From positions 28,712,501 to 28,776,500 of the forward strand of contig NC_079879.1 in NCBI RefSeq assembly GCF_029227915.1: DNA of 64,000 nt. The letters run 5' to 3'. Positions 23,742 through 33,330 of this stretch are shown piece by piece. Position 1 is the first letter of the stretch; each line of letters begins with the position of its first letter. The position numbers and the translations under genes are program-made. This DNA comes from Hydractinia symbiolongicarpus. Taxonomy: Eukaryota > Cnidaria > Hydrozoa > Anthoathecata > Hydractiniidae. The notes beneath the pieces are model-generated. The model did no database searches, was not told the origin of the DNA, and saw nothing but the letters and a program-made list of their open reading frames with translations.

Positions 23742-23944
23742 GTTTGCCGGCGATTAAACCACTTTCACTAAGCGTCTCATCAAAAATGAAAACATTTCTG
23801 AAAACTACAAGTCTCATGCGTTTTAGTGGTGAAAAAATAATTTATAAATTCGTTCGGGAAATGAGTTTACTCACTGGGTACTTTCCTTGTATACTTTTAA
23901 CTATACGGGCCGAGTCCGGGATTTATGGAAAATCGCGGGTTTTC
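23742..23944 (+). repeat. Monomer type beta (reference copy)
   Basis: Beta is recognised by AAACCACTTTCATTAAGCG (CACTAAG here; CTTTAAG in many copies), TTTCTGAAAAC, GGTGAAAAAATAATTTATAA with ATTCGTTCGGG, CACTGGG, TACTTTCC and TATACTTTTAAC, ending GGAAAATCGCGGG. The TTTATAA change removes a TAA stop in one frame, which is why the longest spurious open frames begin in alpha and run through beta. The right half of beta is nearly the same as that of delta. Confidence 0.9.
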
Positions 23945-24147
23945 GTTTGCAGGCGATTAAACATCTTTTATTCATCGTCTCATCAAAAATGAAAACATTT
24001 TTAAAAACCACAAGTCTCATGCGTTTTAGTGGTGAAAAAATAATTTAAAAATTCGTTCGGGAAATAAGTTTACTCACTGGGTACTTTCCTTGTATACTTT
24101 TGACTATACGGGCCGAGTCCGGGATTTACGGAAAATCGCAGGTTTTC
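23945..24147 (+). repeat. Monomer type gamma (reference copy)
   Basis: Gamma starts GTTTGCAGGCG with AAACATCTTTT, has TTTTTAAAAAC, CTCATGCG, AATTTAAAAATTCG, the diagnostic TTCGGGAAATAAG, CACTGGG, TACTTTCC and TATACTTTTGACTATAC, and ends GGAAAATCGCAGG (GGAAAATCGAAGG in one subfamily). This copy also has CATCGTCTC in place of CAGCGTCTC. The left half matches epsilon; the right half is its own. Confidence 0.9.
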
Positions 24148-24350
24148 GTTTGCCGGCGATTAAACTTCTTATATTCAGCGTCTCATCAAAAATGAAAACA
24201 TTTCTGAAAACTACAAGTCTCATGCGTTTTAGTGGTGAAAAAATAATTTAAAAATTTGTTCGGGAAATGAGTTTACTCACTGGGTACTTTCCTTGTATAC
24301 TTTTAACTATACGGGCCGAGTCCGGGATTTACGGAAAATCGCGGGTTTTC
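24148..24350 (+). repeat. Monomer type delta (reference copy)
   Basis: Delta is marked by AAACTTCTTATATTCAG, TTTCTGAAAAC, CTCATGCG, AATTTAAAAATTTG, TTCGGGAAATGAG, CACTGGG, TACTTTCC and TATACTTTTAAC, ending GGAAAATCGCGGG. From about position 118 to the end it is almost indistinguishable from beta. Both beta and delta are followed by a monomer starting GTTTGCAGG. This suggests beta-gamma and delta-epsilon are old duplicate dimers. Confidence 0.9.
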
Positions 24351-24553
24351 GTTTGCAGGCGATTAAACATCTTTTATTCAGCGTCTCATCAAAAATGAAA
24401 ACATTTTTAAAAACTACAAGTCTCATGGGCTTTAGTGGTGAAAGAATAATTTAAAAAATCGTTTGGGAAATGAGTTTACTCCCTGGGTACTTTCTTTGTA
24501 TACTTTTGAGTATACGCGCCGAGTCCGGGATTTACGGGAAATCGCAGGTTTTC
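24351..24553 (+). repeat. Monomer type epsilon (reference copy)
   Basis: Epsilon starts GTTTGCAGGCG with AAACATCTTTT and has TTTTTAAAAAC, then the diagnostic CTCATGGGCTTTAG, GGTGAAAGAATAAT, CGTTTGGGAAATGAG, CCCTGGG, TACTTTCTTTG and GTATACTTTTGAGTATAC, ending GGGAAATCGCAGG. The GAGTATAC change turns the central imperfect dyad into a perfect one (GTATAC at 24498-24503 and 24510-24515). It is normally followed by zeta. Confidence 0.9.
24498..24515. other. Perfect dyad GTATAC-TTTTGA-GTATAC in epsilon
   Basis: Monomer positions 148-165 hold GTATAC, six bases, GTATAC. GTATAC is self-complementary, and the inner T and A extend the stem to 7 bp around TTTG. Other types have CTATAC as the second arm and lose one pair. 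Satellite dyads have been proposed to form cruciforms or bind proteins; no role is shown here. The example given is from the reference epsilon; the same site occurs in nearly all epsilon and epsilon-prime monomers. Confidence 0.75.
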
Positions 24554-24756
24554 GTTTGCCGGCGATTAAACTTCTTTTATTCAGCGTCTCATCAAGAATG
24601 AAAACATTTTTGAAAACTACAAGTCTCATGCGTTTTAGTGGTGAAAGAATAATTTAAAAAATCGTTCGGGAAAAGAGTTTACTCCCTGGGTACTTCCTTT
24701 GTATACTTTTGACTATGCGGGCCGAGTCCGGGGTTTACGGGAAATGGCGGGTTTTC
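24554..24756 (+). repeat. Monomer type zeta (reference copy)
   Basis: Zeta has CTTCTTTTATTCAG, the diagnostic ATCAAGAATGAAAAC (ATAAAGAATG in a subfamily), TTTTTGAAAAC, GGTGAAAGAATAAT, TTCGGGAAAAGAG, CCCTGGGTACTTCC, GACTATGCGGGCC, GTCCGGGGTTTACG and ATGGCGGG. It is followed by alpha in nearly every case, closing the hexamer. Confidence 0.9.
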
Positions 24757-25568
24757 GTTTGCCGGCGATTAAACTTCTTTTATTCAGCGTCTCATCAAAA
24801 ATGAAAACATTTTTGAAAACTACAAGTCTCAAGCGTTTTAGTGGTGAAAAGATAATTTAAAAAATCGTTTTGGAAATGAGTTTACTCACAGGGTACTTTC
24901 TTTGTATACATTCGACTATACGGGCCAAGCCCGGCATTTACGGGAAATCGCGGGTTTTCGTTTGCCGGCGATTAAACCACTTTCTTTAAGCGTCTCATCA
25001 AAAATGAAAACATTTCTGAAAACTACAAGTCTCATGCGTTTTAGTGGTGAAAAAATAATTTATAAATTCGTTCGGGAAATGAGTTTACTCACTGGGTACT
25101 TTCCTTGTATACTTTTAACTATACGGGCCGAGTCCGGGATTTACGGAAAATCGCGGGTTTTCGTTTGCAGGCGATTAAACATCTTTTATTCAGCGTCTCA
25201 TCAAAAATGAAATCATTTTTAAAAACTACAAGTCTCATGGGCTTTAGTGGTGAAAGAATAATTTAAAAAATCGTTTGGGAAATGAGTTTACTCCCTGGGT
25301 ACTTTCTTTGTATACTTTTGATTATACGGGCCGAGTCCGGGATTTACGGGAAATCGCAGGTTTTCGTTTGCCGGCGATTAAACTTCTTTTATTCAGCGTC
25401 TCATAAAGAATGAAAACATTTTTGAAAACTACAAGTCTCATGCGTTTTAGTTGTGAAAGAATAATTTAAAAAATCGTTCGGGAAAAGAGTTTACTCCCTG
25501 GGTACTTCCTTTGTATACTTTTGACTATGCGGGCTGAGTCCGGGGTTTACGGGAAATGGCGGGTTTTC
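24757..25568 (+). repeat. Alpha-beta-epsilon-zeta tetramer (812 bp)
   Basis: Alpha 24757, beta 24960, epsilon 25163 (GATTATAC instead of GAGTATAC), zeta 25366 (ATAAAGAATG; GGGCTGAGTCC). It is the last ordinary unit before the divergent island. Confidence 0.87.
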
Positions 25569-27394
25569 GTTTGCCGGCGATTAAACTTCTTTTATCCAGC
25601 GTCTCATCAAAAATGAAAACATTTTTAAAAACTACAAGTCTCATGGGCTTTAGTGGTGAAATAATAATTTAAAAAATCGTTTGGGAAATGAGTTTACTCC
25701 CTGGGTACTTTCTTTGTATACTTTTGACTATACGGGCCGAGTCCGGGATTTACGGAAAATCGCGGGTTTTCGTTTGCCGGCGATTAAACAACTTTTATTC
25801 AGCGTCTCCTCAAAAATGAAAACATTTTTAAAAACTACAAGTCTCATGGGCTTTAGTGGTGAAATAATAATTTAAAAAATCGTTTGGGAAATGAGTTTAC
25901 TCCCTGGGTACTTTCTTTGTATACTTTTGACTATACGGGCCGAGTCCAGGATTTACGGGAAATCGCAGGTTTTCGTTTGCCGGCGATTAAACTTCTTATA
26001 TTCAGCGTCTCATAAAGAATGAAAACATTTTTGAAAACTACAAGTCTCATGCGTTTTAGTTGTGAAAGAATAATTTAAAAAATCGTTCGGGAAAAGAGTT
26101 TACTCCCTGGGTACTTCCTTTGTATACTTTTGACTATGCGGGCTGAGTCCGGGGTTTACGGGAAATGGCGGGTTTTCGTTTGTTGGCGATTAAACTTCTT
26201 TTATCCAGCGTCTCATCAAAAATGAAAACATTTTTAAAAACTACAAGTCTCATGGGCTTTAGTGGTGAAATAATAATTTAAAAAATCGTTTGGGAAATGA
26301 GTTTACTCCCTGGGTACTTTCTTTGTATACTTTTGACTATACGGGCCGAGTCCGGGATTTACGGGAAATCGCGGGTTTTCGTTTGCCGGCGATTAAACAT
26401 CTTTTATTCAGCGTCTCCTCAAAAATGAAAACATTTTTAAAAACTACAAGTCTCATGGGCTTTAGTGGTGAAATAATAATTTAAAAAATCGTTTGGGAAA
26501 TGAGTTTACTCCCTGGGTACTTTCTTTGTATACTTTTGACTATACGGGCCGAGTCCAGGATTTACGGGAAATCGCAGGTTTTCGTTTGCCGGCGATTAAA
26601 CTTCTTATATTCAGCGTCTCATCAAAAATGAAAACATTTCTGAAAACTACAAGTCTCATGCGTTTTAGTGGTGAAAAAATAATTTAAAAATTTGTTCGGG
26701 AAATGAGTTTACTCACTGGGTACTTTCCTTGTATACTTTTAACTATACGGGCCGAGTCCGGGATTTACGGGAAATCGCGGGTTTTCGTTTGCCGGCGATT
26801 AAACTTCTTTTATTCAGCGTCTCATCAAAAATGAAAACATTTTTAAAAACTACAAGTCTCATGGGCTTTAGTGGTGAAATAATAATTTAAAAAATCGTTT
26901 GGGAAATGAGTTTACTTCCTGGGTACTTTCTTTGTATACTTTTGACTATACGGGCCGAGTCCGGGATTTACGGGAAATCGCGGGTTTTCGTTTGCCGGCG
27001 ATTAAACATCTTTTATTCAGCGTCTCCTCAAAAATGAAAACATTTTTAAAAACTACAAGTCTCATGGGCTTTAGTGGTGAAATAATAATTTAAAAAATCG
27101 TTTGGGAAATGAGTTTACTCCCTGGATACTTTCTTTGTATACTTTTGACTATACGGGCCGAGTCCAGGATTTACGGGAAATCGCAGGTTTTCGTTTGCCG
27201 GCGATTAAACTTCTTTTATTCAGCGTCTCATTAAAAATGAAAACATTTTTGAAAACTACAAGTCTCATGCGGTTTAGTGGTGAAAAAATAATTTAAAAAA
27301 TTGTTCGGGAAATGAGTTTACTCCCTGGGTACTTTCTTTGTATACTTTTGATTATACGGGCCAAGCCGGGATTTACGGGAAATGGCGGGTTTTT
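25569..27394 (+). repeat. Divergent island: eta trimers (609-bp period)
   Basis: Order: eta 25569, eta 25772, zeta-like 25975, eta 26178, eta 26381, delta 26584, eta 26787, eta 26990, theta 27193. The eta-eta-X pattern recurs every 609 bp (25569, 26178, 26787), with a different third member each time. Eta monomers have GGTGAAATAATAAT and either CTTCTTTT or CATCTTTT. Odd-numbered and even-numbered etas differ: the second of each pair carries CGTCTCCTC. Confidence 0.85.
26381..26583 (+). repeat. Monomer type eta (example)
   Basis: Eta combines GTTTGCCGG with CATCTTTT, CGTCTCCTC, TTTTTAAAAAC, CTCATGGGCTTTAG, the diagnostic GGTGAAATAATAAT, CGTTTGGGAAATGAG and CCCTGGG, then TATACTTTTGACTATAC rather than the GAGTATAC of epsilon, with GTCCAGG and CGCAGG. 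It is nearest to epsilon and could be an epsilon relative from which GAGTATAC is absent. Confidence 0.82.
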
Positions 27395-27798
27395 GTTTGC
27401 CGGCGATTAAAGGTCTTTTATTCAGCGTCTCATCAAAAATGAAAACATTTTTGAAAACTACAAGTCTCATGCGTTTTAGTGGTGAAAAGTAATATAAAAA
27501 ATCGCTCGGGAAATGAGTTTACTCCCTGGGTACTTTCTTTGTATACTTTTGACTATACGGGCCGAGTCCGGGATTTACGGGGAGTCGCGGGTTTTCGTTT
27601 GCCGGCGATTAAACTTCTTTTATTCAGCGTGTCATCAAAAATGAAAACATTTTTAAAAACTACAATCTCATGGGCTTTAGTGGTGAAATAATAATTTAAA
27701 AAATCGTTTAGGAAATTAGTTTACTCCCTGGGTACTTTCTTTGTATACTTTTGACTATACGGGCCGAGTCCGGGATTTACGGGAAATCGCAGGTTTTC
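27193..27798 (+). repeat. Theta-iota-kappa cassette, copy 1 (606 bp, three 202-bp monomers)
   Basis: Theta 27193 has CATTAAAAATG, CATGCGGTTTAG, AAAATTGTTCGGG and GGGCCAAGCCGGG (one C lost). Iota 27395 has TTAAAGGTCTTTT, GTGAAAAGTAATAT (one A lost), CGCTCGGG and GGGGAGTCGCGGG. Kappa 27597 has GCGTGTCATC, ACTACAATCTCATGGG (one G lost), GAAATAATAAT and CGTTTAGGAAATTAG. Three different 1-bp losses sit in three successive monomers. The cassette recurs at 29625-30230 and 58234-58839. Confidence 0.88.
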
Positions 27799-29624
27799 GT
27801 TTGCCGGCGATTAAACTTCTTTCATTAAGCGTCTCATCAAAAATGAAAACATTTCTGAAAACTACAAGTCTCATGCGTTTTAGTGGTGAAAAAATAATTT
27901 AAAAATTTGTTCGGGAAATGAGTTTACTCACTGGGTACTTTACTTGTATACTTTTAACTATACGGGCCGAGTCCGGGATTTACGGAAAATCGCGGGTTTT
28001 CGTTTGCAGGCGATTAAACATCTTTTATTCAGCGTCTCATCAAAAATGAAAACATTTTTAAAAACTACAAGTCTCATGGGCTTTAGTGGTGAAAGAATAA
28101 TTTAAAAAATCGTTCGGGAAAAGAGTTTACTCCCTGGGTACTTCCTTTGTATACTTCTGACTATGCGGGCCGAGTCCGGGGTTTACGGGAAATGGCGGGT
28201 TTTCGTTTGCCGGCGATTAAACTTCTTTTATTCAGCGTCTCATCAAAAATGAAAACATTTTTGAAAACTACAAGTCTCAAGCGTTTTAGTGGTGAAAAGA
28301 TAATTTAAAAAATCGTTTTGGAAATGAGTTTACTCACAGGGTACTTTCTTTGTATACATTCGACTATACGGCCAAGCCCGGCATTTACGGGAAATCGCGG
28401 GTTTTCGTTTGCCGGCGATTAAACCACTTTCTTTAAGCGTCTCATCAAAAATGAAAACAATTCTGAAAACTACAAGTCTCATGCGTTTTAGTGGTGAAAA
28501 AATAATTTATAAATTCGTTCGGGAAATGAGTTTACTCACTGGGTACTTTCCTTGTATACTTTTAACTATACGGGCCGAGTCCGGGATTTACGGAAAATCG
28601 CGGGTTTTCGTTTGCAGGCGATTAAACATCTTTTATTCAGCGTCTCATCAAAAATGAAAACATTTTTAAAAACTACAAGTCTCATGGGCTTTAGTGGTGA
28701 AAGAATAATTTAAAAAATCGTTTGGGAAATGAGTTTACTCCCTGGGTACTTTCTTTGTATACTTTTGAGTATACGGGCCGAGTCCGGGATTTACGGGAAG
28801 TCGCAGGTTTTCGTTTGCCGGCGATTAAACTTCTTTTATTCAGCGTCTCATAAAGAATGAAAACATTTTTGAAAACTACAAGTCTCACGCGTTTTAGTTG
28901 TGAAAGAATAATTTAAAAAATCGTTCGGGAAAAGAGTTTACTCCCTGGGTACTTCCTTTGTATACTTTTGACTATGCGGGCCGAGTCCGGGGTTTACGGG
29001 AAATGGCGGGTTTTCGTTTGCCGGCGATTAAACTTCTTTTATTCAGCGTCTCATCAAAAATGAAAACATTTTTGAAAACTACAAGTCTCAAGCGTTTTAG
29101 TGGTGAAAAGATAATTTAAAAAATCGTTTTGGAAATGAGTTTACTCACAGGGTACTTTCTTTGTATACATTCGACTATACGGGTCAAGCCCGGCATTTAC
29201 GGGAAATCGCGGGATTTCGTTTGCCGGCGATTAAACCACTTTCTTTAAGCGTCTCATCAAAAATAAAAACATTTCTGAAAACTACAAGTCTCATGCGTTT
29301 TAGTGGTGAAAAAATAATTTATAAATTCGTTCGGGAAATGAGTTTACTCACTGGACACTTTCCTTGTATACTTTTAACTATACGGGCCGAGTGCGGGATT
29401 TACGGAAAATCGCGGGTTTTCGTTTGCAGGCGATTAAACATATTTTATTCAGCGTCTCATCAAAAATGAAAACATTTTTAAAAACTACAAGTCTCATGGG
29501 CTTTAGTGGTGAAATAATAATTTAAAAAAACGTTTGGGAAATGAGTTTACTCCCTGGGTACTTTCTTTGTATACTTTTGACTATACGGACCGAGTCCAGG
29601 ATTTACGGGAAATCGCAGGTTTTC
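27799..29624 (+). repeat. Delta-like monomer, epsilon/zeta hybrid, alpha-beta-epsilon-zeta, alpha-beta-eta
   Basis: Order: delta-like 27799 (CTTCTTTCATTAAG left end, ATTTGTTCGGG), epsilon/zeta hybrid 28002, alpha 28205 (202 bp, TATACGGCCAAGCC), beta 28407 (ACAATTCTG), epsilon 28610, zeta 28813, alpha 29016 (GGGTCAAGCC), beta 29219 (CTGGACAC, GAGTGCGGG), eta-like 29422 (CATATTTT). The 1-bp loss in alpha 28205 is shared with those at 31447 and 32258. Confidence 0.82.
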
Positions 29625-30230
29625 GTTTGCCGGCGATTAAACTTCTTTTATTCAGCGTCTCATTAAAAATGAAAACATTTTTGAAAACTACAAGTCTCAT
29701 GCGGTTTAGTGGTGAAAAAATAATTTAAAAAATTGTTCGGGAAATGAGTTTACTCCCTGGGTACTTTCTTTGTATACTTTTGATTATACGGGCCAAGCCG
29801 GGATTTACGGGAAATGGCGGGTTTTTGTTTGCCGGCGATTAAAGGTCTTTTATTCAGCGTCTCATCAAAAATGAAAACATTTTTGAAAACTACAAGTCTC
29901 ATGCGTTTTAGTGGTGAAAAGTAATATAAAAAATCGCTCGGGAAATGAGTTTACTCCCTGGGTACTTTCTTTGTATACTTTTGACTATACGGGCCGAGTC
30001 CGGGATTTACGGGGAGTCGCGGGTTTTCGTTTGCCGGCGATTAAACTTCTTTTATTCAGCGTGTCATCAAAAATGAAAACATTTTTAAAAACTACAATCT
30101 CATGGGCTTTAGTGGTGAAATAATAATTTAAAAAATCGTTTAGGAAATTAGTTTACTCCCTGGGTACTTTCTTTGTATACTTTTGACTATACGGGCCGAG
30201 TCCGGGATTTACGGGAAATCGCAGGTTTTC
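29625..30230 (+). repeat. Theta-iota-kappa cassette, copy 2
   Basis: Theta 29625, iota 29827, kappa 30029, each 202 bp with the same three single-base losses as copy 1, at an offset of 2432 bp. It is followed, as in copy 1, by the delta-like monomer (30231) and the epsilon/zeta hybrid (30434). Confidence 0.88.
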
Positions 30231-31446
30231 GTTTGCCGGCGATTAAACTTCTTTCATTAAGCGTCTCATCAAAAATGAAAACATTTCTGAAAACTACAAG
30301 TCTCATGCGTTTTAGTGGTGAAAAAATAATTTAAAAATTTGTTCGGGAAATGAGTTTACTCACTGGGTACTTTCCTTGTATACTTTTAACTATACGGGCC
30401 GAGTCCGGGATTTACGGAAAATCGCGGGTTTTCGTTTGCAGGCGATTAAACATCTTTTATTCAGCGTCTCATCAAAAATGAAAACATTTTTAAAAACTAC
30501 AAGTCTCATGGGCTTTAGTGGTGAAAGAATAATTTAAAAAATCGTTCGGGAAAAGAGTTTACTCCCTGGGTACTTCCTTTGTATACTTTTGACTATGCGG
30601 GCCGAGTCCGGGGTTTACGGGAAATGGCGGGTTTTCGTTTGCCGGCGATTAAACTTCTTTTATTCAGCGTCTCATCAAAAATGAAAACATTTTTGAAAAC
30701 TACAAGTCTCAAGCGTTTTAGTGGTGAAAAGTAATATAAAAAATCGCTCGGGAAATGAGTTTACTCCCTGGGTACTTTCTTTGTATACTTTTGACTATAC
30801 GGGCCGAGTCCGGGATTTACGGGGAGTCGCGGGTTTTCGTTTGCCGGCGATTAAACTTCTTTTATTCAGCGTGTCATCAAAAATGAAAACATTTTTAAAA
30901 ACTACAATCTCATGGGCTTTAGTGGTGAAATAATAATTTAAAAAATCGTTTAGGAAATTAGTTTACTCCCTGGGTACTTTCTTTGTATACTTTTGACTAT
31001 ACGGGCCGAGTCCGGGATTTACGGGAAATCGCAGGTTTTCGTTTGCCGGCGATTAAACTTCTTTCATTAAGCGTCTCATCAAAAATGAAAACATTTCTGA
31101 AAACTACAAGTCTCATGCGTTTTAGTGGTGAAAAAATAATTTAAAAATTTGTTCGGGAAATGAGTTTACTCACTGGGTACTTTCCTTGTATACTTTTAAC
31201 TATACGGGCCGAGTCCGGGATTTACGGAAAATCGCGGGTTTTCGTTTGCAGGCGATTAAACATCTTTTATTCAGCGTCTCATCAAAAATGAAAACATTTT
31301 TAAAAACTACAAGTCTCATGGGCTTTAGTGGTGAAAGAATAATTTAAAAAATCGTTCGGGAAAAGAGTTTACTCCCTGGGTACTTCCTTTGTATACTTTT
31401 GACTATGCGGGCCGAGTCCGGGGTTTACGGGAAATGGCGGGTTTTC
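29827..31446 (+). repeat. 810-bp tandem: iota, kappa, delta-like, epsilon/zeta
   Basis: Copy 1 is 29827-30636 and copy 2 is 30637-31446. In copy 2 the first monomer is a hybrid: alpha on the left (CTTCTTTTATT, CTCAAGCG) joined to iota on the right (GTGAAAAGTAATAT, CGCTCGGG). The switch lies in the short shared block TTTTAGTGGTGAAAAG around 30717-30731. The rest of the two copies looks identical by eye. Confidence 0.88.
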
Positions 31447-33330
31447 GTTTGCCGGCGATTAAACTTCTTTTATTCAGCGTCTCATCAAAAATGAAAACAT
31501 TTTTGAAAACTACAAGTCTCAAGCGTTTTAGTGGTGAAAAGATAATTTAAAAAATCGTTTTGGAAATGAGTTTACTCACAGGGTACTTTCTTTGTATACA
31601 TTCGACTATACGGCCAAGCCCGGCATTTACGGGAAATCGCGGGTTTTCGTTTGCCGGCGATTAAACCACTTTCTTTAAGCGTCTCATCAAAAATGAAAAC
31701 AATTCTGAAAACTACAAGTCTCATGCGTTTTAGTGGTGAAAAAATAATTTATAAATTCGTTCGGGAAATGAGTTTACTCACTGGGTACTTTCCTTGTATA
31801 CTTTTAACTATACGGGCCGAGTCCGGGATTTACGGAAAATCGCGGGTTTTCGTTTGCAGGCGATTAAACATCTTTTATTCAGCGTCTCATCAAAAATGAA
31901 AACATTTTTAAAAACTACAAGTCTCATGCGTTTTAGTGGTGAAAAAATAATTTAAAAATTTGTTCGGGAAATGAGTTTACTCACTGGGTACTTTCCTTGT
32001 ATACTTTTAACTATACGGGCCGAGTCCGGGATTTACGGAAAATCGCGGGTTTTCGTTTGCAGGCGATTAAACATCTTTTATTCAGCGTCTCATCAAAAAT
32101 GAAAACATTTTTAAAAACTACAAGTCTCATGGGCTTTAGTGGTGAAAGAATAATTTAAAAAATCGTTCGGGAAAAGAGTTTACTCCCTGGGTACTTCCTT
32201 TGTATACTTTTGACTATGCGGGCCGAGTCCGGGGTTTACGGGAAATGGCGGGTTTTCGTTTGCCGGCGATTAAACTTCTTTTATTCAGCGTCTCATCAAA
32301 AATGAAAACATTTTTGAAAACTACAAGTCTCAAGCGTTTTAGTGGTGAAAAGATAATTTAAAAAATCGTTTTGGAAATGAGTTTACTCACAGGGTACTTT
32401 CTTTGTATACATTCGACTATACGGCCAAGCCCGGCATTTACGGGAAATCGCGGGTTTTCGTTTGCCGGCGATTAAACCACTTTCTTTAAGCGTCTCATCA
32501 AAAATGAAAACAATTCTGAAAACTACAAGTCTCATGCGTTTTAGTGGTGAAAAAATAATTTATAAATTCGTTCGGGAAATGAGTTTACTCACTGGGTACT
32601 TTCCTTGTATACTTTTACCTATACGGGCCGAGTCCGGGATTTACGGAAAATCGCGGGTTTTCGTTTGCAGGCGATTAAACATCTTTTATTCAGCGTCTCA
32701 TCAAAAATGAAAACATTTTTAAAAACTACAAGTCTCATGGGCTTTAGTGGAGAAAGAATAATTTAAAAAATCGTTTGGGAAATAAGTTTACTCCCTGGGT
32801 ACTTTCTTTGTATACTTTTGAGTATACGGGCCGAGTCCGGGATTTACGGGAAGTCGCAGGTTTTCGTTTGCCGGCGATTAAACTTCTTTTATTCAGCGTC
32901 TCATAAAGAATGAAAACATTTTTGAAAACTACAAGTCTCATGCGTTTTAGTTGTGAAAGAATAATTTAAAAAATCGTTCGGGAAAAGAGTTTACTCCCTG
33001 GGTACTTCCTTTGTATACTTTTGACTATGCGGGCCGAGTCCGGGGTTTACGGGAAATGGCGGGTTTTCGTTTGCCGGCGATTAAACTTCTTTTATTCACC
33101 GTCTCATCAAAAATGAAAACATTTTTGAAAACTACAAGTCTCAAGCGTTTTAGTGGTGAAAAGATAATTTAAAAAATCGTTTTGGAAATGAGTTTACTCA
33201 CAGGGTACTTTCTTTGTATACATTCGACTATACGGGTCAAGCCGGGCATTTACGGGAAATCGCGGGATTTCGTTTGCCGGCGATTAAACCACTTTCTTTA
33301 AGCGTCTCATCAAAAATAAAAACATTTCTG
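31447..33330 (+). repeat. Alpha-beta tetramers sharing a 1-bp loss in alpha
   Basis: Alpha 31447 (202 bp), beta 31649, gamma/delta 31852, epsilon/zeta 32055, then alpha 32258 (202 bp), beta 32460, epsilon 32663, zeta 32866, alpha 33069 and the left part of beta 33272. Both 202-bp alphas have TATACGGCCAAGCC and both betas ACAATTCTG, so 31447-32257 and 32258 onward are an 811-bp tandem whose second copy turns into a plain epsilon-zeta ending. Confidence 0.84.

Larger units (their letters stand above)
23539..24756 (+). repeat. Reference complete six-monomer higher-order repeat (1218 bp)
   Basis: This is a clean example of the full HOR, in the order alpha (23539), beta (23742), gamma (23945), delta (24148), epsilon (24351), zeta (24554). 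All six monomers are 203 bp. It is flanked on both sides by alpha-beta-epsilon-zeta tetramers. The copy has a few private changes, for example CATTTGAC in alpha and TATACGCGCC in epsilon. The order is the same in every other intact copy, so I take it as the ancestral or currently spreading unit of this part of the array. Confidence 0.92.

Noticed and set aside
23844-23870. Pol III A-box/B-box-like words (TAGTGGTGAAA and GTTCGGGAA) that might make the monomer tRNA-derived
   Set aside because: The match to either box is weak, the spacing of about 30 bp is short, and no cloverleaf can be drawn.
24148-24350. CENP-B box
   Set aside because: I compared the monomer consensus by eye on both strands with the nTTCGnnnnAnnCGGGn pattern. 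TTCG is present (ATTCGTTCGGG, TTTTCGTTTGCC) but the A and CGGG are not at the required spacing. A pattern scan of all monomers would settle it.
33301-33330. Polyadenylation-like AATAAA in beta monomers with CAAAAATAAAAAC
   Set aside because: It is one of several single-base versions of an A-rich stretch, appears in only some betas, and no transcript unit is evident.
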